Assembly: GCF_014652415.1 (NCBI RefSeq)
Contig: NZ_BMYT01000001.1
Location: 248,001 to 312,000 of the forward strand
DNA length: 64,000 bases
Origin: Affinundibacterium macrobrachii
GTDB taxonomy: Bacteria; Pseudomonadota; Gammaproteobacteria; Burkholderiales; Burkholderiaceae_D
Reading direction: 5' to 3'
In this document: positions 58,267-64,000 of the stretch, in pieces
How positions within the stretch are numbered: the first letter of the stretch is position 1
How the letters are laid out: the number at the start of each line of letters is the position of its first letter
Notes under the pieces: generated by a model
What the model was told of the DNA's origin: nothing
Database searches by the model: none
The model's input: the letters and a program-made list of their open reading frames with translations, nothing else
Position numbers and translations under genes: made by a program

Positions 58267-59799
58267 ATGTCCGACCAACAAAATCCAGCAACAGAATTGC
58301 CACAAGACGAAAATTCGATCATCGCTGAGCGTCGTGCCAAGCTCGATGCGATTCGTGCGAAAGGCGTCGCCTTCCCTAACGATTTCCGTCCACAGCATAA
58401 GGCGGCAGATTTGCAAGCACAGTATGGTGATGTGAGTCGTGAAGACTTAGAGGCACAAAATGTGGAAGTCGTTGTTGCTGGTCGTATGATGCTCAAACGT
58501 GAAGCTGGCAAAAAAGCTGCCTTCGCCACTTTGCAAGATGCATCAGGTTTGAAAGCCGATGGCCGCATTCAGTTGTACGTCACCAGTGACAAAACTGGCG
58601 AAGCCGAAATGGAAGCTTTCCGTCACTATGACTTGGGCGACATTCTCGGCATCGAAGGTGTTTTGTTTAAAACTAAGACAGATGAGCTGACCGTCAAAGT
58701 AACGAAGCTGCGCTTACTAACTAAATCTTTGCGTCCTCTTCCAGACAAGTTCCACGGCTTGTCGAATCAAGAAACCAAATACCGTCAGCGTTATGTTGAC
58801 TTGATCATGAGCGAAGAAACACGTCGCACATTCAAAGCACGTACCGCGGCAATGAATTCCATCCGTAGCTTCATGAATAGCCATGATTTTATGGAAGTAG
58901 AAACGCCAATGTTGCACGTGATTCCTGGTGGCGCGGCAGCAAAACCATTCATCACACATCACAACGCATTAGACATGGAAATGTACTTGCGTATCGCACC
59001 TGAGCTGTACCTAAAGCGTTTGGTTGTCGGTGGTTTTGATCGCGTATTTGAAGTCAATCGTAACTTCCGCAATGAAGGTGTGTCACCGCGTCACAATCCA
59101 GAATTCACCATGATGGAATTCTATGCCGCGTATGTTGATTACAAGTGGTTAATGGACTTCACCGAATCCGTCATTCGCAAAGCAGCGGTTGATGCGCATG
59201 GTACAGCGGTGCTCACTTACCAAGGCAAAGAATTAGATTTATCCAAGCCTTTCCAACGTTTGACGATTGTTGGCGCGATCAATAAGTACGCTCCACATTA
59301 CACAACAGAACAATTGAACGACGCGGAATTCATCAAAATAGAATTGTTGAAATTTGGCGTCAAACCATTCGCGACAGCAGGCTTAGGCGCATTGCAATTG
59401 GCTTTGTTTGAAGAAACAGCCGAAGCACAATTATGGGAGCCAACTTACATCATCGACTACCCTGCCGAAGTTTCTCCGTTAGCACGCGCATCGGATACGG
59501 TTGCTGGTATTACAGAACGTTTTGAGTTGTTCATGACAGGTCGTGAAATCGCCAATGGCTTCTCAGAGTTGAATGATGCAGAAGATCAAGCAGCTCGCTT
59601 CATGGCACAAGTGGCCGCGAAAGATGCGGGTGATGAAGAAGCGATGTATTACGATGCGGATTACATCCGTGCTCTGGAATACGGCTTGCCACCTACCGGT
59701 GGTTGCGGTATCGGGATTGATCGTTTGATGATGTTGATTACTGACTCACCGAATATTCGTGATGTGATTTTGTTCCCGCATTTGCGTCGTGAGGAATAA
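58267..59799 (+). CDS. lysS: Lysyl-tRNA synthetase, class II
   Basis: Charges tRNA-Lys. The 510-residue protein has an N-terminal anticodon-binding OB fold ([26 protein letters not shown]) and a class II catalytic core: motif 2 [26 protein letters not shown] and motif 3 [14 protein letters not shown]. Good agreement with LysS over the full length. The prfB-lysS order is widely conserved. Followed by a strong terminator. Confidence 0.98.
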   Translation: MSDQQNPATELPQDENSIIAERRAKLDAIRAKGVAFPNDFRPQHKAADLQAQYGDVSREDLEAQNVEVVVAGRMMLKREAGKKAAFATLQDASGLKADGRIQLYVTSDKTGEAEMEAFRHYDLGDILGIEGVLFKTKTDELTVKVTKLRLLTKSLRPLPDKFHGLSNQETKYRQRYVDLIMSEETRRTFKARTAAMNSIRSFMNSHDFMEVETPMLHVIPGGAAAKPFITHHNALDMEMYLRIAPELYLKRLVVGGFDRVFEVNRNFRNEGVSPRHNPEFTMMEFYAAYVDYKWLMDFTESVIRKAAVDAHGTAVLTYQGKELDLSKPFQRLTIVGAINKYAPHYTTEQLNDAEFIKIELLKFGVKPFATAGLGALQLALFEETAEAQLWEPTYIIDYPAEVSPLARASDTVAGITERFELFMTGREIANGFSELNDAEDQAARFMAQVAAKDAGDEEAMYYDADYIRALEYGLPPTGGCGIGIDRLMMLITDSPNIRDVILFPHLRREE

Positions 59800-59831
59800 T
59801 ATTTCTTTACTTTAAAATTCATGTTGTGAAT

Positions 59832-59863
59832 AAGGAGGAAACTTAAATGTTTCCTCCTTTTTT
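59832..59863 (+). terminator. Rho-independent terminator after lysS
   Basis: AAGGAGGAAAC (59832-59842) pairs perfectly with GTTTCCTCCTT (59849-59859) around TTAAAT, followed by TTTT. Confidence 0.93.
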
Positions 59864-59887
59864 ATTTCTGTTATTGATTTGAGTTCG

Positions 59888-60155
59888 CAGGTCGGGTGTG
59901 GCCCGACAGCCAATTACCTTTTTTGCTTCGCCAAAAAAGGTAATCCAAAAAAGGCGACCGTAGACTCGCCCCCTACGGGGTGCTTACGCTACGCTTCAGC
60001 ATAATTTGCGCATCACAAAAAATGGGAAAGTGTTGAAACTCGCCTTCGGCTCAGACAACAACACTTTCTTATCCATTTTCTGCGAAGCACAAATTACATC
60101 GTCTCAAACGGGGGAAAGTCAAAGTCAAAAGCAACGACTATCAACGGGTAATGGA
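59888..60155. repeat. Structured repeat, left copy (inverted relative to the right copy)
   Basis: About 210-270 bases made of successive hairpins. A GTCGGG/CCCGAC hairpin (within 59890-59907) lies at the outer end. Then comes a 13-bp stem, 59913-59925 with 59932-59944, around CTTCGC. A long imperfect hairpin follows, from TAATTTG (60002-60008) with CAAATTA (60090-60096) to the inner GAAAGTGTTG (60026-60035) with CAACACTTTC (60059-60068). A loosely conserved tail contains AAAGTCAAAAGCAA (60121-60134). Every element recurs, in the same order, in the right copy read on the other strand. No protein is encoded. Confidence 0.85.
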
Positions 60156-60190
60156 AAAATCAGAGCCCGTAGTTAATATGACCCTTTTTG

Positions 60191-60287
60191 CGATACCCTA
60201 CACTAGGTATCGTCATTCCCGCATATGCGGGAATCCAGCGACTTAAAAGCTTAACGTCACGGGATCCCTGCCTAAGCAGGGATGACG
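60191..60287. repeat. Central palindromic elements (REP/MITE-like)
   Basis: Three hairpins lie between the two structured repeats: CGATACC/GGTATCG (60191-60197, 60206-60212), the perfect 20-bp palindrome ATTCCCGCATATGCGGGAAT (60215-60234), and ATCCCTGC-CTAA-GCAGGGAT (60264-60283). The pair is bounded by CGTCATTCCC (60211) and GGGATGACG (60279-60287), an outer inverted repeat of about nine bases. The ATTCCCGC...GCGGGAAT type is common in betaproteobacterial intergenic regions. Confidence 0.8.
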
Positions 60288-60324
60288 CCACGATTTTCTA
60301 GCCTAGTTGAATGCCGTGATGGCC

Positions 60325-60567
60325 GATACTGTTTGTTTTGCTTTTGACTTTAACGCCGTTCCACTTCTGACACTGCCAATTGTGCAAGACAGAAAATGGA
60401 TAAAGAAAGCTTCGTTGTTTGAGCCGCAGGCGAGTTTCGAAGCTTTCCCATTTTTTGTCTTGCTCAATTGGGAAGCCGAAGGCCAGTGACAGCGTGGTCG
60501 CCTTTCTTTGCTTACTTTCTTTGGCGAAGCAAAGAAAGTGAGTGGCTGTCGGGCCACACCCGACCTG
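60325..60567. repeat. Structured repeat, right copy (inverted relative to the left copy)
   Basis: Mirror of the left copy. The outer 25 bases (60543-60567) are the exact reverse complement of 59888-59912. Then ACTTTCTTTG (60514-60523) with CAAAGAAAGT (60530-60539); the long hairpin from CCAATTG (60376-60382) outward; inner GAAAGCTTCG (60405-60414) with CGAAGCTTTC (60438-60447); and the tail TTGCTTTTGACTTT (60338-60351). Overall sequence has drifted from the left copy, but the stems remain paired, with changes on both sides. Confidence 0.85.
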
Positions 60568-60637
60568 TGAACGATGAGATTGTTTATAAATAATCGGCAA
60601 TCACTAAATGATCAACAAACCTAAAATACAAAACAAA

Positions 60638-60671
60638 AGAGGCAAGTTACGCTCTCACGTAACCCACCTCT
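60638..60671 (-). terminator. Terminator after the FAD oxidoreductase gene
   Basis: AGAGG (60638-60642) with CCTCT (60667-60671), and GTTACG (60646-60651) with CGTAAC (60658-60663). On the minus strand it is followed by a T-rich run (complement of AAAACAAAA). Confidence 0.75.
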
Positions 60672-60694
60672 TCAAGTCAAAGAGAAAACTACAA

Positions 60695-61687
60695 TTACCC
60701 AATTTCCTGCGCCAACCCCAAACCACTCAAAAACGCATTCTCCACCCGCCCGCCGCCTTCCAACCCAGCAGCAAACCAATCACCACACACCCCAATTTTC
60801 GCCTTCGCATCCCACAAAAACGACTCAGCTAAAGGTGAATCTGCCTGCGCGTAGCGCCAACGATGTGTAACTGCATGAATGGCTTGAATGGGTGATCCGG
60901 TCGCCTCATGAAAAGCCTTAGATAACTTCTCTTTCGCACGCTCATGATCATCTTCTAAATGCTCGACACTCCAAGCGGCAGTGGCGTGGCAGACCCAACG
61001 TTCACCGGCACGATGATCAGGTTTAGACGTATCGCGAGCAATCCATCCCAAGCGAGAATTCGCCACCCATGCACCGTCGTAATCGAGATTTAAAGGATGT
61101 TGGAAACCCAGCATCAATACCCAGCATGGCTGCAAATGCACACCCGCGACTGTTTTACTAAAACTCGCCTGATCTTTCAACAAAGCAGAGGCCTGTTCTG
61201 GTGGGATCGCCATAATCACCGCATCAAATGGACCAGCCGATGCAGCTACAGGAATGTCCTCGGTTTTAACTGACAAGATCCATTGATCACCATGTGCTTC
61301 TAATGCAACTACTTGCTGCTCTAGGCGCACATCTAATCCATGCGCTAATTGCTTACCCAGAGAACTCATGCCAGGCACAGGCACAAAACGCTGAGTGCTC
61401 TTGGCGACGGCACTTGTTTTTCCATGATCCAGATTCACCAACTTACTTTCCCAAGGTACAACCCATTCCAATTTACGCCAATCAGCGACTTCTTTTTTGA
61501 AACGATCTGAACTCGCGGTGAAATATTGCGCACCGTGATCAAAGCCACCGAGTTCGGTTTGTCGTGTACTCATACGTCCGCTGACGCCACGACTTTTTTC
61601 ATACACAGTGACATGATGTCCTTGTGCCTGACATTGACGGGCTGCGGTTAATCCAGCTAAACCTGCACCGATGATGGCTACCTGCAT
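60695..61687 (-). CDS. NAD(P)/FAD-dependent oxidoreductase (renalase-like)
   Basis: A 330-residue flavoprotein with the N-terminal motif VAIIGAGLAGLTAARQC, YEKSRGVSGRMSTR and GGFDHGAQYFTA, an opening typical of renalase-like proteins, and a C-terminal FAD-contact region (IGVCGDWFAAGLEGGGRVENAFLSG). Renalase relatives oxidise off-pathway isomers of NAD(P)H; whether this one does is inferred. Good SD, AGGAGA, nine bases before the ATG. Monocistronic, ending at a hairpin terminator. Confidence 0.88.
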   Translation of the reverse strand: MQVAIIGAGLAGLTAARQCQAQGHHVTVYEKSRGVSGRMSTRQTELGGFDHGAQYFTASSDRFKKEVADWRKLEWVVPWESKLVNLDHGKTSAVAKSTQRFVPVPGMSSLGKQLAHGLDVRLEQQVVALEAHGDQWILSVKTEDIPVAASAGPFDAVIMAIPPEQASALLKDQASFSKTVAGVHLQPCWVLMLGFQHPLNLDYDGAWVANSRLGWIARDTSKPDHRAGERWVCHATAAWSVEHLEDDHERAKEKLSKAFHEATGSPIQAIHAVTHRWRYAQADSPLAESFLWDAKAKIGVCGDWFAAGLEGGGRVENAFLSGLGLAQEIG

Positions 61688-61831
61688 ATGCTTCTCCTTA
61701 TTTTTATGGATTTTTCAATCTGATATTCACTCAACAATTCACTCAACTCAGCCACACTACTTATTTCTTACTTAACATAGTCTTTCTTGAAATTTTCTCT
61801 ATCAAATCGTCCCCTCGTAAAATGAATAGGC

Positions 61832-61863
61832 AAAAAAAAACCCACAATTCGCATCGTGGGTTT
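61832..61863 (-). terminator. Terminator after the CBS-domain gene
   Basis: AAACCCAC (61838-61845) pairs with GTGGGTTT (61856-61863); on the minus strand it runs into a T-rich tract of nine T (the A9 at 61832-61840). Strong terminator for the leftward CBS gene. Confidence 0.85.
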
Positions 61864-61871
61864 CGCACTAT

Positions 61872-62327
61872 TTATGACTGTTCTTTTTCATCCTCAACAG
61901 GCCAGTCGCGGATGTAGGCTTTCAACATCTTATTCTCAAAACTTTGTGCTTCTAATACCGCACGGGCAACGTCATAGAAAGAAATCACGCCCATCAAAGT
62001 TTTTGCATCCATTACCGGCAAATAACGTGAATGTTTTTCTAGCATCATACGACGTACTTCATTCACTTCGGTCTCTGGTGTTACCGTCATTGGATGGTCA
62101 TCCATATATTTGCGTACTGTACCGTCGCCGAGTGCACCACCATTTTTATGGACAGCACGTATCACTTCACGAAAGGTCAACATTCCAACCAGATCACCGA
62201 ACTCCATGACGATCAAAGAGCCGATGTCTTTTTCTTCCATAAAGCTCACCGCTTCTTTCATCGGTGTATCAGGCGTAATGGTAAAGAGAATATTTCCCTT
62301 CACTTGCAGAATTTCAGAAACTTTCAT
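61872..62327 (-). CDS. Two-CBS-domain protein
   Basis: A 151-residue protein made only of a CBS pair. CBS1 at about residues 8-65 (FTITPDTPMKEAVSFMEEKDIGSLIVM, LVGMLTFREVIRAV) and CBS2 at about 75-130 (DDHPMTVTPETEVNEVRRMMLEKHSRYLPVM, LMGVISFYDVARAVL). CBS pairs bind adenosine nucleotides or SAM and act as regulatory sensors. The partner is unknown. GGAGGAATAAA before the ATG is an excellent SD. It lies divergent from metY. Confidence 0.92.
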   Translation of the reverse strand: MKVSEILQVKGNILFTITPDTPMKEAVSFMEEKDIGSLIVMEFGDLVGMLTFREVIRAVHKNGGALGDGTVRKYMDDHPMTVTPETEVNEVRRMMLEKHSRYLPVMDAKTLMGVISFYDVARAVLEAQSFENKMLKAYIRDWPVEDEKEQS

Positions 62328-62586
62328 TTTATTCCTCCGATCTGGTAATGCATTACGGCCAATATGCTGTCAAACACTCAAGACTCAGCCTACTTGTCTT
62401 TGCTTTCTTTCATCTAATGTATCGCAAGCACCCAGAAAAATCTAGTGATAAAGAACAAGTATTTTTGATTTATTGCAAGATGTTACGGGATCTGTGGTTT
62501 GAAGAAATTGAAAGCGAAGTCAAGTCTTTTCAAAAACTTGCCAAGTGCGTAGGATGTCGGCATCCAATTAGGGAGAATACCAGTTT
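62328..62586. other. Divergent intergenic region upstream of metY
   Basis: About 260 bases. An 80-codon plus-strand frame crosses it but has no SD and overlaps metY, so I do not call it. GGATG/CATCC (near 62551-62564) can form a small hairpin close to the metY SD AGGGAG. I looked for SAM- or SAH-riboswitch cores and did not find one. Confidence 0.4.
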
Positions 62587-63897
62587 ATGAGCGGTCCAAA
62601 ATACCCAGGCTTTGACACCATGTCATTGCATGCCGGCGCCGTAGCCGATCCAGCTACCGGTGCACGTGCCACCCCCATTTATTTCACATCCTCATTTGAA
62701 TTCAAAGATTCTGATCACGCGGCCTCTTTATTCAATATGGAGCGCGCTGGCCATGTTTACAGCCGTATCACCAATCCGACCAATGCTGTCTTAGAAGAGC
62801 GCATGGCTGCACTCGAAGGCGGTGTCGCTGGAATCGCGGTTGCCAGTGGGCAAGCTGCATTGCATCTTGGACTCTCCACGATCGCCGGTGCTGGCTCGCA
62901 CATCGTCGCATCACGTGCGCTATATGGTGGTACGCATAATTTGTTGGCTTACACCATGAAACGTTTTGGGATAGAGACGACTTTCGTTGATCCACGCGAT
63001 CTTGATGCTTGGCGAAATGCGATACGCCCGAATACCAAAGTTTTGTTCGGCGAGACTTTAGGCAATCCCGGTTTGGATGTTTTCAATATTCCCGCTATCG
63101 CAGAAATCGCACATGAACATTATTTGCCATTGATGTTGGATTCGACTTTTACTACACCTTACTTGTTGCGCCCGTTTGAACATGGGGCGGATTTGGTCTA
63201 TCACTCTGCTACCAAATTTTTATGTGGACATGGCACTGCAATAGGCGGTGTACTAGTCGATGGCGGCACCTTTGACTGGCAAGCAGCTTATGAAAAAACA
63301 GGTCGCTTCGCTGAGTTGTGCGAGCCTTATGAGGGTTTTCATGGCATGGTATTTAGTGAAGAATCGACCGTTGGCGCATTTTCATTACGTGCCCGCCGTG
63401 AAGGTCTGCGCGACTTTGGTGCCTGCATGAGTCCACACAATGCCTTCGCGATTTTGCAAGGTATAGAAACGCTGGGATTGCGTATGGATAGGCACGTTGC
63501 TAATGCACGCAAGGTGGTTGAATTCTTATCTTCTCATGCTGCGGTCGAGAGCATCGCATTTCCCGAACTGGAATCCCATCCCGATTATGAACTCGCCAAA
63601 ACTATGCTGCCTAAAGGTTGTGGCTCAGTCTTTAGTTTCAATATCAAAGGCGATCGTGCTGCGGGTCAACGCTTTGTCGAGTCTTTGAAAGTCTTCTCTC
63701 ATCTCGCCAACGTGGGTGATGCCAAATCTTTGGTGATTCATCCAGCTTCCACCACACACTTCCGCGTACCCGCCGAGCAATTGGCTGCATCTGGCATTAG
63801 CGAAGGCACGATCCGTCTTTCTGTCGGATTAGAAAATGTCGATGATCTGATAGAAGATCTCACGCGTGGTTTAAAAATGGCACAGAAAGGCAAATAA
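62587..63897 (+). CDS. metY: O-acetylhomoserine sulfhydrylase / aminocarboxypropyltransferase
   Basis: PLP enzyme that makes homocysteine directly from O-acetylhomoserine and sulfide. The 436-residue length and opening PGFDTMSLHAGAVADPATGARATPIYFTSSFEFKDSDHAA fit MetY rather than the shorter MetB/MetZ group. It has GHVYSRITNPTNAVLEERMAALEGG, the catalytic loop ASGQAALHLGLSTI, LDSTFTTPYLLRPFEHGADLV and the Schiff-base Lys in HSATKFLCGHG. Links to hom at the window start, which makes homoserine. The next gene begins two bases after the stop. Confidence 0.93.
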   Translation: MSGPKYPGFDTMSLHAGAVADPATGARATPIYFTSSFEFKDSDHAASLFNMERAGHVYSRITNPTNAVLEERMAALEGGVAGIAVASGQAALHLGLSTIAGAGSHIVASRALYGGTHNLLAYTMKRFGIETTFVDPRDLDAWRNAIRPNTKVLFGETLGNPGLDVFNIPAIAEIAHEHYLPLMLDSTFTTPYLLRPFEHGADLVYHSATKFLCGHGTAIGGVLVDGGTFDWQAAYEKTGRFAELCEPYEGFHGMVFSEESTVGAFSLRARREGLRDFGACMSPHNAFAILQGIETLGLRMDRHVANARKVVEFLSSHAAVESIAFPELESHPDYELAKTMLPKGCGSVFSFNIKGDRAAGQRFVESLKVFSHLANVGDAKSLVIHPASTTHFRVPAEQLAASGISEGTIRLSVGLENVDDLIEDLTRGLKMAQKGK

Positions 63898-63898
63898 G

Positions 63899-64000
63899 AT
63901 GCATCTGACGATACAGAATAAAGAAGTCTATGCGTACACAGGTGGCAAAGCCTTCAATCCGAATTTACCAACCATCATCTTGGTGCATGGCGCTCAAAAC
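63899..64000 (+). CDS. Alpha/beta hydrolase, 5' part only (cut by the window end)
   Basis: The first 34 codons of a gene that starts two bases after metY. The visible protein ends with PTIILVHGAQN, a beta strand followed by the HG oxyanion motif that opens many alpha/beta hydrolases. A distance of two bases implies co-transcription with metY. Catalytic residues lie beyond the window, so the substrate cannot be judged. Confidence 0.75.
   Translation, partial: MHLTIQNKEVYAYTGGKAFNPNLPTIILVHGAQN

Noticed and set aside
60298..60600. Open frames of 84-100 codons on the minus strand in the lysS-FAD gap
   Set aside because: They lie across the right structured repeat; the composition is that of hairpin arms, there is no SD, and similar frames are frequent artefacts of this repeat type.
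60608..60832. 74-codon plus-strand frame
   Set aside because: Runs antisense into the FAD oxidoreductase gene and through its terminator.
62328..62586. SAM or SAH riboswitch upstream of metY
   Set aside because: I looked for the conserved cores and saw only a small GGATG/CATCC hairpin near the SD.
62348..62590. 80-codon plus-strand frame before metY
   Set aside because: No SD, overlaps the metY start, covers the region that should hold the divergent promoters, and no family resemblance.

Overview
The window is a stretch of ordinary bacterial chromosome from a low-to-mid GC betaproteobacterium. The gene set (PF10136 'site-specific recombinase', DUF4936, a split-arnA Ara4N cluster, smpB/ratA/rnfH next to guaB/guaA, ompR/envZ, a lone cheZ) points to Burkholderiales, and the overall flavour suggests Oxalobacteraceae, possibly Undibacterium-like. 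That placement is inferred from remembered gene content, not from a search. I saw no tRNA or rRNA gene, CRISPR array, insertion sequence or prophage.

Layout. 1-5.5 kb: DUF4936, a 13-bp tandem repeat, the alaA-hom amino-acid operon on the minus strand and a PF10136 membrane protein. 5.6-13.1 kb: a lipid A Ara4N cluster (Mth938-like gene, arnT, arnB, arnC, arnA formyltransferase, arnA decarboxylase, arnD) without arnE/arnF or ugd. 13.1-18 kb: a Bcp-type peroxiredoxin, a PIN-PhoH ATPase and a REC-DUF3369-GGDEF-EAL protein. 18-26 kb: a TetR regulator divergent from eight co-directional genes (FAD oxidoreductase, DUF1365, Cfa-like methyltransferase, chalcone-isomerase-like, GPH/MFS carrier, DUF3833 lipoprotein, SDR, NTF2-like). 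This resembles the membrane-lipid modification clusters that other proteobacteria place under sigmaE/ChrR control.

26-40.7 kb: mostly minus-strand lipid, acyl and nucleotide genes (an LplT-PlsC fusion, GNAT, a CurA-like reductase, PaaI thioesterase, thiolase, ldcA, tadA, queD, queE, guaA, a GAF plus degenerate GGDEF protein, guaB), then rnfH-ratA divergent from smpB. 40.8-51.4 kb: ompR-envZ, cheZ, lolCD, an RpfE-type protein, recJ, a DUF2975/HTH pair and small secreted or unknown proteins. 51.5-59.8 kb: a Deg-like protease, a lipoprotein, YgiQ radical SAM protein, a CxxC protein, prfB with its programmed frameshift, and lysS.

59.8-60.7 kb is the one sizeable gene-poor region. It holds two diverged copies of a roughly 200-240 bp structured repeat facing each other around two small palindromes. 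The stems of the two copies differ by compensating changes, which makes this the most unusual non-coding feature here. 60.7-64 kb: a renalase-like FAD enzyme, a CBS-pair protein, O-acetylhomoserine sulfhydrylase, and the first 34 codons of an alpha/beta hydrolase cut off by the window end.

The two observations most worth follow-up are the covarying inverted structured repeat and the TetR-linked lipid cluster, whose Cfa homologue lacks two of the bicarbonate-site residues of cyclopropane synthases.
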